Source of the DNA: Chloroflexota bacterium
Lineage (GTDB): Bacteria > Chloroflexota > Chloroflexia > Chloroheliales > Chloroheliaceae
NCBI GenBank assembly: GCA_028287745.1
Contig: JAQBPB010000071.1
Coordinates: 17,930 to 81,929, forward strand
Length of the DNA: 64,000 nt
Reading direction: 5' to 3'
Program-made: the position numbers and the translations under genes
Part shown: piece after piece, positions 26,709 through 35,054 of the stretch
Position numbering within the stretch: the stretch's first letter is position 1
How the letters are laid out: every line of letters starts with the position of its first letter
The notes under the pieces: generated by a model
What the model was told of the DNA's origin: nothing
Seen by the model: only the letters and a program-made list of their open reading frames with translations
Databases searched by the model: none

Positions 26709-27212
26709 TTATACGGTACTGCGTAAACTAACCCCGGCCGGTTGGTCACGTAACAGGGCTAATTGTGAGCCATGTTCAATCTGGTGACCAAAGTCGGTAT
26801 ACAGGATAAAATCATCCAGGGCGTATTGCGCCCCATACCAGGGCAAGGTACCGGGCCGGTGGATTTCCTGCTCCGGAACCCGGACCAGTAAAGTTAGCAT
26901 CCGCTGGTGAGCAGCCTTGTATTCAGCCAGGTTCTGCTCAAAAGAAATATCCTTCCGGGCCGCTACCTGGGCTTCCCCGAAATTGCCGGGACCACCCGTT
27001 AGCCACTGCTGCAAGTAAGGCGGGTCGGTAGCGCCAACAAAAGTGCTGACTACATCTTCCACCAGGTATTTGAAACTACACAGGTGGCCGATTACATCTC
27101 TCACCGACCAGACCCCACAGGCTAACTCTTCTACCCGGCCGGTTTCCACCAGTCCGGTGGTATTCTTAATAACAAAGCCGTGGGCGTACTCAAGCAAACC
27201 ATTTAAATCCAT
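26709..27212 (-). CDS. DinB-like superfamily protein
   Basis: A 167-residue four-helix-bundle protein of the DinB/YfiT type. The motif WSVRDVIGHLCSFKYL near residues 34-49 is the family signature, with His as a metal ligand. A DFGHQIEHGSQL motif near the C-terminus supplies two more His for the usual three-His metal site. Family members are thiol-dependent transferases or isomerases (mycothiol or bacillithiol users); the reaction here is unknown. AAAGGAG precedes the ATG. It follows the SnoaL-like gene by 32 bases. Confidence 0.75.
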   Translation of the reverse strand: MDLNGLLEYAHGFVIKNTTGLVETGRVEELACGVWSVRDVIGHLCSFKYLVEDVVSTFVGATDPPYLQQWLTGGPGNFGEAQVAARKDISFEQNLAEYKAAHQRMLTLLVRVPEQEIHRPGTLPWYGAQYALDDFILYTDFGHQIEHGSQLALLRDQPAGVSLRSTV

Positions 27213-27244
27213 AACCGGCTCCTTTTACCTGCTAAACCGGCAGT

Positions 27245-27628
27245 TTAACCTTTCACATAACTGAATTTCTCGGCCACTTTGCCATCTCTAACTTTACACA
27301 GGTCAATGCCGCGCACATGGCCGGGATTACCATCCTTGCTCACCCAGTGATAAATCCAGCGCACCACACAGCGGTCCCCACTGGCAAAAATCTCTTCGGC
27401 GTCAAAGTGAGTTTGCAAGTTAGAGTTGAAGAGTTCGTTCCAATAATCCTGGACCTGGGCCTGTCCCCGGTAGTACTGGCCGTCCGGGGCCGGGTAAGTC
27501 CCTTCAAAGAGACAGTCATCCGTCATCAAAGCCATTACGGCTGGGACATCCTGCCGGTTGAAAGCTTCATTAAATCGGTAAATAGTGTCAAGGGTAGCCT
27601 CAGTCTGAACTGTTGTATGATCTAACAT
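27245..27628 (-). CDS. SnoaL-like / NTF2-fold protein
   Basis: A 127-residue single-domain protein of the NTF2-like superfamily. FNEAFNRQDVPAVMALMTDDC at the N-terminus and YYRGQAQVQDYW in the middle are typical of SnoaL-like polyketide cyclases and related enzymes, as is the C-terminal GIDLCKVRDGKVAEKFSY strand pair. The cavity could hold a small hydrophobic ligand. GGGAG precedes the ATG. Its position between a methyltransferase and a DinB-like protein hints at small-molecule modification; no substrate can be named. Confidence 0.8.
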   Translation of the reverse strand: MLDHTTVQTEATLDTIYRFNEAFNRQDVPAVMALMTDDCLFEGTYPAPDGQYYRGQAQVQDYWNELFNSNLQTHFDAEEIFASGDRCVVRWIYHWVSKDGNPGHVRGIDLCKVRDGKVAEKFSYVKG

Positions 27629-27673
27629 GGTTACGCATCTCCCTTCTATACCATAACAATTAAAAGGACCGGC

Positions 27674-27752
27674 GGTAGAGGTGAAAGGCCAGGGCTTATA
27701 GGCACAACACCTCTACCGGCATAAACCCGGTACCCGGCGGTTGCTGGTACCG
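27674..27752. repeat. Two inverted repeats between methyltransferase and SnoaL-like genes
   Basis: GGTAGAGGTG (27674-27683) is exactly inverted at 27708-27717 with a 24-base loop. CCGGTACC (27727-27734) is inverted at 27745-27752. Neither is followed by a T-run. They may fold in the message between the genes. Confidence 0.55.
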
Positions 27753-27767
27753 GCTTAAAACAAAATA

Positions 27768-28844
27768 TCAGGGGCGCGCTTCAAATACCCGGTTGAAGGG
27801 TGTTTCAGTAGCCCGGCGAAAACTGCTAAACCCGGCCGTTTTGAAAATCTCACTCAGTTGTTTTTCGGTCACAATAGCCCCGAGGGCCGGTCCCTTGCCG
27901 GTCAGGCCGTTGGGAGTGCAGCACATAGTGGAAGCGGCCGAAAAGAGGCTGCCCACCGGGTTGAAATTCGCTTCAACGGTTTCACCGGCCATCGGTTCGA
28001 CTACCAGGGCCGTACCCCTGGGCGAAAGAGCCTGGTAAGTGTGACGGGCCGTCGCTACCGGGTCGGGCAGATCATGGAAACAATCGAAGAAAGCAATCAG
28101 GTCGTAGTCCTGGCCGGGATAGCTGGTCGAATCGGCAACTTCAAAATTCACCCGGCCGTTCAGACCAGCGTCTTCCGCCGCCTTCCTGGCCCGTTCGATG
28201 GAGGGTCCGTGAAAGTCAAAACCGGTAAAGCGAGAGTTCGGGTAAGCTTTAGCCATAATAATGGTTGAGGCTCCATAACCGCAGCCAACGTCCGCTACCA
28301 TCGCTCCTTTTGTCAATTTGTCATTGACGCCATCTAAAGCAGGCAGCCAGTTTTGCACCAGGTTGGCAATATAGCCGGGCCGGAACAAGCGCTCGGTCCC
28401 TTCAAACAGGTTGTGGTCGTGTTCACCCCAGCCCATGCCAGCGCCGGTCCGGAAAGCCTCGGTAATCCGGGTATCTGCTTTCATAATGGCCGTGACCACC
28501 TGGATTAAGCCAATCACATAGTACGGGCTATTTTCCCCGGTGAGGGCCAGGGCCTGTTCCGGTGGCAAACTGTACATGCCGGTAGCCGGGTTGTACTCAA
28601 TGTAACCGGTCGAGGCCTGGTTCACCAGCCACTCCCGGATATACCGCTCACTGGTATTGGTCAACCGGGCTAACCCGGCTGAGTCTAGCGGCCCGTTGTC
28701 GGCCATGGCCTTGTAGAGGCCCAATTTATCCCCAATCAGCACCAGGGCCGAACTAAGTGTGGTGGCCGCGTCACTGACTAACTTGCCTACAAATTCGCCT
28801 AATTTGGCTTCGTCAACCTGTCTATTGGTGTTAGTTTCAAGCAT
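27768..28844 (-). CDS. Methyltransferase with N-terminal winged helix (Rv2258c-like)
   Basis: A 358-residue protein. The first ~90 residues form a winged-helix dimerisation domain (IGDKLGLYKAM, NTSERYIREWLVNQ). The rest is a class I SAM-binding fold with motif I VADVGCGYGAST, acidic FTGFDFHG, a VADSTSYPG motif III and FFDCFHDLPDP. The layout matches Rv2258c-like and O-methyltransferase-type enzymes acting on small molecules. GGGAGG precedes the ATG. It heads a group with the SnoaL-like and DinB-like genes. Methyl acceptor unknown. Confidence 0.85.
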   Translation of the reverse strand: MLETNTNRQVDEAKLGEFVGKLVSDAATTLSSALVLIGDKLGLYKAMADNGPLDSAGLARLTNTSERYIREWLVNQASTGYIEYNPATGMYSLPPEQALALTGENSPYYVIGLIQVVTAIMKADTRITEAFRTGAGMGWGEHDHNLFEGTERLFRPGYIANLVQNWLPALDGVNDKLTKGAMVADVGCGYGASTIIMAKAYPNSRFTGFDFHGPSIERARKAAEDAGLNGRVNFEVADSTSYPGQDYDLIAFFDCFHDLPDPVATARHTYQALSPRGTALVVEPMAGETVEANFNPVGSLFSAASTMCCTPNGLTGKGPALGAIVTEKQLSEIFKTAGFSSFRRATETPFNRVFEARP

Positions 28845-29434
28845 TTATGCCTCCCTCTTGGTTACTCTTATAATTGTTCAAGTGGTCAATTTTGCTTAAA
28901 CAACCCGGGGTAGGGTTGAAAGCGAGTAAATGGGGTAATCAGTAAAGAACTGTAAAATTATTCAAGGGTGCGGACGGTAGATGGGTACCACTTAAACAGC
29001 TACTAATTCTGGCAAACTGTCTTTTTACAGGACCAGCCAGCCAGAATGTCACGCCGTTAAACCCGGCCAACTAGAGGCGGGCAACCAACGACCTTAGCAA
29101 AGTCCTATAATTCATAGCATAGCGTTCGCAAGTTCAGGAAGTCTGGCTGTAAAGTTACGTAGTGGCACAAGGTTATTATGTTTTGGAGGAACCAGGCTTT
29201 TTATAAAATCACTAAATGAAGAAATCAGGGTAAAGAATTTTGAATTAATTTATTGGAAATGGTTGGTAAGGGTATTCTAATTGTTTTGGATATGCATAGC
29301 TTGACTACCAGGCAAATACACAACTTTAACAAGTGTAAGAAGTCCGGGTGAATTTAGTAAGGTTGGTCTTACATTATCATATAAATGCCTGAATTGCAAT
29401 AAGCTTGCATCAGAGTATATGAGTTGGGGATGAC
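28845..29434. other. Long intergenic region without recognisable genes
   Basis: About 590 bases, AT-rich towards the right. I see only short frames without family features, no tRNA-like fold and no long inverted repeat. It separates the divergent methyltransferase from the ribosomal-protein promoter at 29435. Confidence 0.5.
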
Positions 29435-29463
29435 TTGACATTAATGGGTAAAACTCTTATAAT
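29435..29463 (+). promoter_or_regulatory. Consensus sigma-70-type promoter of the rplU operon
   Basis: TTGACA (29435-29440) and TATAAT (29458-29463) match consensus exactly and are 17 bases apart. Predicted start near 29470. Confidence 0.85.
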
Positions 29464-29469
29464 AACTAT

Positions 29470-29695
29470 CTGCAATTTGAAAAAAGTCCTGGGCTGGTTG
29501 CCCAGCGCTGGCAGCGAATTTAAGAAGAATTCTCAGGCAGAGGGCGAAAACCCTCCCTTTTCTTGTTAAGAGGTTGTGAGTTTCCAGGTCTGAGAAATTG
29601 CCAGTTTTAAAACAGGACTGTCCAGCCAACCCGGCCTTTTATGCTGGGCCGGACAGAAAAGCGGGCCTTAATGGGCCGATCAGGAGGAACAGCAA
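29470..29695 (+). promoter_or_regulatory. Structured 5' leader of rplU-rpmA-rpmE
   Basis: The predicted leader is ~225 bases long. Hairpins visible: CTGGGC / GCCCAG (29489-29494 with 29500-29505), GAGGG / CCCTC (29540-29544 with 29551-29555), and a larger stem whose base is CTGTCC / GGACAG (29618-29623 with 29651-29656). The last lies about 25 bases before the GGAGG of rplU. Leaders controlling L21 operons are known in other phyla; whether this is one is an inference. Confidence 0.45.
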
Positions 29696-30010
29696 GTGTT
29701 TGCGGTTGTAAAATCGGGTGGCAAACAGTACCGGGTAGAGCCAGGGCAGCTTTTGAAAGTGGACCATTTGGCCGGCAGCGTTAATGACGAAGTGCGCCTG
29801 GACGATGTTTTAATGGTTTCGGGTGATAATGGCATAACCATCGGCACCCCCACGGTAGCAGGTCTGGCCGTTCGCACGACCATCGTGCAGCAAACCAAAG
29901 GCGAGAAAATCGTAGTCTTCAAGTTTAAGTCCAAGAAGCGGTACCGCAAGACTCGCGGGCATCGTTCGCAGCTTACGGTCTTAAAGATTGAAGAGTTTTT
30001 GCAGGGCTAA
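29696..30010 (+). CDS. rplU: 50S ribosomal protein L21
   Basis: A 104-residue large-subunit protein. The N-terminus FAVVKSGGKQYRV, the central GTPTV..V and the Lys-rich KFKSKKRYRKTRGHRSQLT block are L21 hallmarks, and length is normal. The start is GTG with GGAGGAAC close upstream. First gene of rplU-rpmA-rpmE, transcribed from a perfect promoter. L21-L27 adjacency is conserved across bacteria. Confidence 0.97.
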   Translation: MFAVVKSGGKQYRVEPGQLLKVDHLAGSVNDEVRLDDVLMVSGDNGITIGTPTVAGLAVRTTIVQQTKGEKIVVFKFKSKKRYRKTRGHRSQLTVLKIEEFLQG

Positions 30011-30093
30011 GCCCTCAGCAGGACATTTTCTGGCTGGCCCCTGGAACATTTCATAGCGGGCCAGCGTAGTTAATATAGAGGAGGGAAAGCCAG

Positions 30094-30381
30094 ATGGCTC
30101 ATAAAAAGGGTGTAGGTAGTTCACGCAACGGTCGCGATAGCAAGCCCAAAATGCTTGGTGTCAAGAAGTATGAAGGTGAAGTAGTCAAGAGCGGCAATAT
30201 TCTGGTTCGCCAGCGTGGCACCGAATTCAAACCGGGCGAAAATGTTGGCCTGGGTCGCGATCACACTATCTTCGCCACCGCTGCCGGAATTGTAAAATTC
30301 GAGTGGGATAGTAAAGATAAAAAGCGCATTAGCGTTTACCCGGCGGTAGTCGCCACTACGGAAACCTCCGCAGCGGTTTAA
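30094..30381 (+). CDS. rpmA: 50S ribosomal protein L27
   Basis: A 95-residue protein whose N-terminal tail reaches the peptidyl-transferase centre. [16 protein letters not shown] is the canonical mature-type start, so no N-terminal cleavage peptide is present, unlike Firmicutes. LGVKKYEGE and [14 protein letters not shown] follow as expected. GGAGG precedes the ATG. The 83-base gap from rplU holds a GCTGGCCC / GGGCCAGC hairpin (30033-30040 with 30058-30065). Confidence 0.97.
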   Translation: MAHKKGVGSSRNGRDSKPKMLGVKKYEGEVVKSGNILVRQRGTEFKPGENVGLGRDHTIFATAAGIVKFEWDSKDKKRISVYPAVVATTETSAAV

Positions 30382-30414
30382 CCGACCGGCATTTATAAAA
30401 GAGAGGTATTTAAA

Positions 30415-30681
30415 ATGAAACAGGGTCTTCACCCTCGCTATCAGGAAGCTGAAGTTGTTTGCAGCACCTGTGGCACTACCTGGAAAACTCGTTCAACTGC
30501 CAAAGGTCCGATCAAGACCGAGCTTTGCTCCAATTGCCATCCTTTCTTCACCGGTGAGCAGCGTATCGTTGACACCGCCGGTCAGGTAGACCGCTTTATG
30601 CGGCGGATGCAGTTACAGAAAGAAGCCAAGGCCAAGAAATCTGAAACCAGCACTGCGACTGCCACCGAAGACGAAGAGTAA
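30415..30681 (+). CDS. rpmE: 50S ribosomal protein L31 (zinc-binding type)
   Basis: An 88-residue L31. MKQGLHPRYQEAEVVCSTCG and LCSNCHPFFTGEQ give two CxxC pairs; the second pair and flanks match type-A L31, which binds zinc. The last ~15 residues are an acidic Thr/Glu extension. GAGAGG precedes the ATG. Having L31 directly after rplU-rpmA is less common than the L21-L27 pair and makes this a three-gene large-subunit operon. A terminator follows. Confidence 0.95.
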   Translation: MKQGLHPRYQEAEVVCSTCGTTWKTRSTAKGPIKTELCSNCHPFFTGEQRIVDTAGQVDRFMRRMQLQKEAKAKKSETSTATATEDEE

Positions 30682-30750
30682 TCTGGCTGGCTTTAAGGCC
30701 CGCCGCGATCTCTCGTTAGCTTTCGAGGGCGCCAAGTGGAACAAACTATA

Positions 30751-30791
30751 AAGGCCGCCCCTTTTTAACCAAGAAGGGCGCGGTCTTTTTT
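30751..30791 (+). terminator. Rho-independent terminator of the L21-L27-L31 operon
   Basis: AAGGCCGCCCC pairs with GGGCGCGGTCTT (one bulge, one G-T pair) over a 12-base loop, followed by six T. Confidence 0.7.
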
Positions 30792-30813
30792 AATTCAATC
30801 AGAGGGCTTATAA

Positions 30814-31515
30814 TTGGTGCTAAAAGATAAGTTTACCCAGCAAGAAAGGCAACGCCTGCATATGTATACCCGCGAGGAACAGGGCGGTTGGATTGAAGTT
30901 ATCTGCGGCAGCATGTTTAGCGGCAAAACCGAAGAACTCATTCGCCGGATTAAACGAGCCGTAATCGCCCGCCAGGTCGTCCAGGTCTTCAAGCCCAGTA
31001 TTGACGACCGCTATGACGCGGTCCAGGTCGCTTCCCACAACGGTAATTACTACAGCGCCGCCCCGGTCCAGGGTATAGACCAGATGCGCCTGCAACTTCG
31101 CCCGGATGCCGAGGTTATTGCCATTGACGAGGCCCAGTTCTTTAACACCGACCTGCTGGATTTCTGCCGCGAACGGGCCGAAGCGGGCCAGCGGGTGATT
31201 GTAGCCGGTCTGGACCTGGACTTCCGGGGCGAGCCGTTCGGCCCGATGCCCCAGTTGCTCGCCGAAGCCGAACAGGTCGATAAACTCCAGGCGATATGCC
31301 TGGTCTGCGGCACCCCGGCCAGCCGGACCCAGCGCCTGATTAACGGCCAACCGGCTACTTTCCACGACCCGATCATCCTGGTGGGCGCGACTGAAAATTA
31401 CGAAGCGCGCTGCCGCAGGCATCACGAAGTGCCGGGCCGGGACGACCAGGAAAACGACCAGGAAACTGCTAAAAGTGATAACCAGCCGGTTGAGGATACT
31501 GCCCCACCTGTGTAA
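30814..31515 (+). CDS. tdk: Thymidine kinase (type II)
   Basis: A 233-residue enzyme phosphorylating thymidine to dTMP in salvage. [14 protein letters not shown] is the P-loop, [10 protein letters not shown] the Walker B/lasso-side motif, and [14 protein letters not shown] the family signature. One CLVC pair and a later Cys with HH could bind the structural zinc. The tail of ~25 residues is acidic and disordered. The start is uncertain: TTG 30814 has GAGGG seven bases upstream, while ATG 30862 begins nearer the conserved region but with a poor site. The glycosyltransferase gene starts three bases after the stop. Confidence 0.92.
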   Translation: MVLKDKFTQQERQRLHMYTREEQGGWIEVICGSMFSGKTEELIRRIKRAVIARQVVQVFKPSIDDRYDAVQVASHNGNYYSAAPVQGIDQMRLQLRPDAEVIAIDEAQFFNTDLLDFCRERAEAGQRVIVAGLDLDFRGEPFGPMPQLLAEAEQVDKLQAICLVCGTPASRTQRLINGQPATFHDPIILVGATENYEARCRRHHEVPGRDDQENDQETAKSDNQPVEDTAPPV

Positions 31516-31518
31516 CAA

Positions 31519-32691
31519 ATGAAAAAAACACCCGGTATTGCGGATGCCTCAATGGATATTGATATAGCGCTGGATGCCCGTTACGTCCAGGAGCATTTCC
31601 CCGGCATCGGGCGCTATGTCTACCACCTGGCCGAGGCCCTGGCCGAATTACCGGGTGGCCCTCACCTGACCCTTTTCTATAACCCGGCCCACCCCGGCCA
31701 CCGGTTTAACCTGGCTGAACTGGCCGACCGCTTTCCCACCCGCATAACTTTAAGCCCGGTAACCGCCCGGCCCTTTAGCCTGGCCGAGCAGTGGCAGCTA
31801 TTTCGTCCCGCCCGGCAAGGCCGTTTTCGGGCCTGGCACGCTCCCTTCTATATAAGACCCTACTGCTTGCCCTTACCGGTCGTCCTTACCGCTTACGACG
31901 TGATTAGCGCCCGCCTACCGGCCGCCATGAACTCGCGCAAGAGCCGCCTGGCCTTTGAAATAACTACCCGGCTGGCCTTTTTAACTTCCAGGCGAATTAT
32001 TGCCATTTCCCAGGCCGCCGCCGGGGATATCCAGCGGTTGTACCGGGTGAACCCGGCCAAAATCCGGGTGGTGCCGCTCGGAGTTTCCAAACATTTCAAA
32101 CCTCTCGACCCTGCCGGACAGCAGGAAGCCCGGGCCAGGCTAAATTTGCCGCAACGCTACCTCCTTTACGTTGGCATCAACAAACCCCATAAGAACCTGG
32201 CCCGGCTGCTGGAAGCCTTTAAGCTATACCGGGAACAGGGCGGCGACCCGGTAAAGTTAATCCTGGCCGGAAAGGAAGATTTCCGGTACAGCGGCGACCT
32301 GCGCGATAAAGCCCGCCAGATCGGTATAATGGAACAGGTCGAGTTCCGGGGCGAGATTACCGAAGCCGATTTACCGGCCCTCTATGCCTGTGCCGACCTG
32401 TTTGTCTTTCCCAGCCTGTACGAGGGCTTTGGCCTGCCGGTGCTGGAAGCGATGGCCTGTGGAACGCCGGTCGCCTGTGCCGACAATTCCTCGCTGCCGG
32501 AAGTGGCCGGGGACGCGGCGGTGCTCTTTCCGGCCGGAGATGTGGCAGCCCAGGCGGCGTCCATTGCGAGTGCCCTGCAACAGGCTCCCGAATTGCGCCG
32601 GAAAGGGTTGGAACGCGCCCGCCTTTTTAGCTGGCAGCGTACCGCCGAAATGACCCTTGAAGTTTATAAAAGCCTGGCGAATAAGCCCTGA
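31519..32691 (+). CDS. GT4-family glycosyltransferase
   Basis: A 390-residue GT-B glycosyltransferase. The N-terminal domain has HFPGIGRYVYHLAEAL near residues 26-41. The donor-binding half has YVGINKPHKNLARLLEAF and the ExxxxxxxE-type motif FPSLYEGFGLPVLEAMACGTPV, where the Glu residues bind the nucleotide-sugar phosphate and ribose. No membrane helix, so it acts at the cytosolic face. Three bases after tdk and overlapping the next transferase by one base. Probably mannosyl- or glucosyltransferase for a glycolipid or surface glycan. Confidence 0.87.
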   Translation: MKKTPGIADASMDIDIALDARYVQEHFPGIGRYVYHLAEALAELPGGPHLTLFYNPAHPGHRFNLAELADRFPTRITLSPVTARPFSLAEQWQLFRPARQGRFRAWHAPFYIRPYCLPLPVVLTAYDVISARLPAAMNSRKSRLAFEITTRLAFLTSRRIIAISQAAAGDIQRLYRVNPAKIRVVPLGVSKHFKPLDPAGQQEARARLNLPQRYLLYVGINKPHKNLARLLEAFKLYREQGGDPVKLILAGKEDFRYSGDLRDKARQIGIMEQVEFRGEITEADLPALYACADLFVFPSLYEGFGLPVLEAMACGTPVACADNSSLPEVAGDAAVLFPAGDVAAQAASIASALQQAPELRRKGLERARLFSWQRTAEMTLEVYKSLANKP

Positions 32692-33842
32692 TGAAAATTC
32701 TCTATATTTACAAAGATTATTACCCGGTGTTAGGTGGTATCGAAAACCATATCCGCTTCCTGGCCGAAGCAATGCAAGCGCGCGGTCACGAAGTTGAAGT
32801 GCTGGTTACCAGCCGGGACCGCCGCACCCGGCGTGAGGTCATAAATGGCGTGCCGGTGCTAAAGACCGCTCGTTGGCTGGACCTATCTTCCGCGCCGCTT
32901 AGCCCGCGCCTGGCCTGGGAATACTGGCGGCGGGTGCTTTCCAAAAACCGGCCCGCTATCGTCCACCTGCACGCACCCTACCCGCCGGGCGAACTGGCCT
33001 GGCTGGCCGGTTCCTTTCTACCCGGTTTTGGCCGGAAGGGCCCGGCGGCGGTTTTGACCTACCACAGCGACATTATCAAGCAAAAGCGCCTGCTGACTTT
33101 CTATGCCCCTTTTCTACGGGCCGTATTGCGCCGGGTAAATGTTATCTTGCCGACCAGCCCGGGCTATATCAAAAGCTCGCCCTTCTTGCAGCCGCTTGAG
33201 GCTAAATGCCAGCCGGTGCCGCTGGGCATTGAGCTGGAACGCTTCGCCGGGGTGCCGGAAGTCGTCCCGGCGAAACTGGCCGAAATCAGGGCAAAACCCG
33301 GCCCGCTCCTGCTTTTCACCGGCCGCTTGCGCTATTACAAAGGGCTGCAATATCTAATCGAAGCAATGCCTGCTATAGCGCCCGAAGCCCGGTTGGTAAT
33401 CGTGGGAGTTGGGCCGCAGGAAGCCGAATTAAAGGGCCTGACGGACCGCCTGGGCCTGGCTGAAAGAGTCGTATTCGCCGGAGAGGTCAGTGACGCCGAA
33501 CTACCGGCCTATTACGCCGCCACCGATATATTTGTGCTGCCTGCCTGTGAACGAAGTGAAGCTTTTGGGCTGGTCCAGCTTGAAGCCATGGCCGCCGCTA
33601 AACCGGTGGTATCCACCGAGTTAGGGACCGGCACAAGTTATGTAAACCAGCATGGAGAAACCGGGCTGGTGGTGCCACCAGCGGACCCGGCGGCCCTGGC
33701 AGGGGCGGTCAATAAACTGCTATGGGATGCGGAATTGCGGCAAGAAATGGGACAGCGCGGGCAGTTGCGGGCCCGCGCTGAATTTAGCCTGACAAAAATG
33801 GTTAACCGGCTGGAGGAAATCTATATCAGGTTATCTTCCTGA
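32691..33842 (+). CDS. GT4-family glycosyltransferase
   Basis: A 383-residue GT-B enzyme. The start MKILYIYKDYYPVLGGIE is the classic GT4 acceptor-side glycine loop. The donor side has FTGRLRYYKGLQYLIEA and the SEAFGLVQLEAMAAAKPVV block with both key Glu residues. Its ATG overlaps the previous stop (TGATG), so the two transferases are translationally coupled and likely add successive sugars. Its 3' end overlaps the convergent coiled-coil gene by 22 bases. Confidence 0.88.
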   Translation: MKILYIYKDYYPVLGGIENHIRFLAEAMQARGHEVEVLVTSRDRRTRREVINGVPVLKTARWLDLSSAPLSPRLAWEYWRRVLSKNRPAIVHLHAPYPPGELAWLAGSFLPGFGRKGPAAVLTYHSDIIKQKRLLTFYAPFLRAVLRRVNVILPTSPGYIKSSPFLQPLEAKCQPVPLGIELERFAGVPEVVPAKLAEIRAKPGPLLLFTGRLRYYKGLQYLIEAMPAIAPEARLVIVGVGPQEAELKGLTDRLGLAERVVFAGEVSDAELPAYYAATDIFVLPACERSEAFGLVQLEAMAAAKPVVSTELGTGTSYVNQHGETGLVVPPADPAALAGAVNKLLWDAELRQEMGQRGQLRARAEFSLTKMVNRLEEIYIRLSS

Positions 33843-34993
33843 GAATTGTTTTCGGTTTCCCGGTGAATTTCAGCCCGGGGCCGCCGGTTGCGTGAGGAAC
33901 GCCGCCCATCCAGGCCGGAAGACTGCGCTTTGGCCCGGAACTGGCGGACCAGTTCGTACTCGGCCTGGGCGTGTTCCATAGCCGCCGCGATAACCGACTC
34001 CTGCAACTGGTAAACTTCGTAGACTTCTGCCTCACTGACCTGGCGAATTTGCTCAATCCGCAACTGAATGTCCTGCACCACTGCATCGGTAATCCGGATG
34101 CGGTCGTCAAGCTGGACAAACCGCACGTTGTCGCTATCGGCCTGGCCGGAAAAGAGCTGGTTGATGTTAAAGAACTGCGTTTCGGTCTGCTGGCGAATTT
34201 CTTCCAGGCGGTCCTGGATGACGGCCACGCGCTCGTTATAAACCTTCTCGGCCCGGACCACATTAGCCATAATGCGCTCGTCTTCCACACGAAGGACATC
34301 GAAAACCGGCGGGAACTCCTCAATCCGGGCGGCGTCCTGGCGCTGCAAGTCTTCAAGCCGGGCAATCCGGTTGGTGAAAAGCTGGACCTCCTGCCGCAAA
34401 CCTTTTATTTCCTCACGGAATTCCTCGCCCAGGCGGCGGACGGAGCCTTCCCAGTTATGAATGATTTCCATGAGGCGTTCCAGCTCACGCTGGTAAAATT
34501 CCTGGGCGTTGGCCGTAATCTTGACCGCTTCGCGCAAGTCCTTGATATGCCCGTCCAACCGGCCAATATGGGCCTGGGTATCGCGGGCCATCGTCGCCAC
34601 TTTATCAACCGCAGTCTTATCAATACCGACCTGATCGCCTTCGCGGCGGCGCTGCTCAAACAACTGGTTGATCTGCGACCGTAATTCGCGCAACGGTTTA
34701 ATCGGCTCGGTTGAGCGCACCTGCAACTCGGCCAGTTCCTGCTTGATGCGGTGCTCTTCCAGCACGCGCACCTGGAAAGCCTGGTGAAATTCGGCGTTTT
34801 GTTTGTCCACCTGGTCCCGGACCGTCACAATCGCCGACTGGCCCTGTTTCAGGTATTCTTCCACACTGTTCTGACGCGCCATCTGCTCGCGCAACAAGCG
34901 GCGTAATTCATCTACCTGCTGCTGTAACTGGTAGATCTGGGCTTCTCCCCTTTTAAGGGAATCGTCCTCACGGTAACTGCGTCCTGCTTCCAT
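33821..34993 (-). CDS. Coiled-coil protein of unknown function
   Basis: A 390-residue protein, almost entirely heptad-type coiled coil rich in Glu, Gln, Arg and Leu (for example IYQLQQQVDELRRLLREQM and RELERLMEIIHNWEGSVRRL). No signal peptide, membrane helix or enzymatic motif. The last ~40 residues are basic and disordered. AAAGGA precedes the ATG. It ends inside the 3' end of the opposing glycosyltransferase gene. Filament-like or structural function is possible, but no family is recognised. Confidence 0.8.
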   Translation of the reverse strand: MEAGRSYREDDSLKRGEAQIYQLQQQVDELRRLLREQMARQNSVEEYLKQGQSAIVTVRDQVDKQNAEFHQAFQVRVLEEHRIKQELAELQVRSTEPIKPLRELRSQINQLFEQRRREGDQVGIDKTAVDKVATMARDTQAHIGRLDGHIKDLREAVKITANAQEFYQRELERLMEIIHNWEGSVRRLGEEFREEIKGLRQEVQLFTNRIARLEDLQRQDAARIEEFPPVFDVLRVEDERIMANVVRAEKVYNERVAVIQDRLEEIRQQTETQFFNINQLFSGQADSDNVRFVQLDDRIRITDAVVQDIQLRIEQIRQVSEAEVYEVYQLQESVIAAAMEHAQAEYELVRQFRAKAQSSGLDGRRSSRNRRPRAEIHRETENNSQEDNLI

Positions 34994-35054
34994 TCAGTTT
35001 AGTTCCTTTTTAGCGAAGAGATTGTATAAAGAAAAGAATAATTGCAATAAAAAA

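Noticed and set aside
29441..29629. 62-codon minus-strand frame
   Set aside because: It lies within the predicted rplU promoter and leader and shows no family features.
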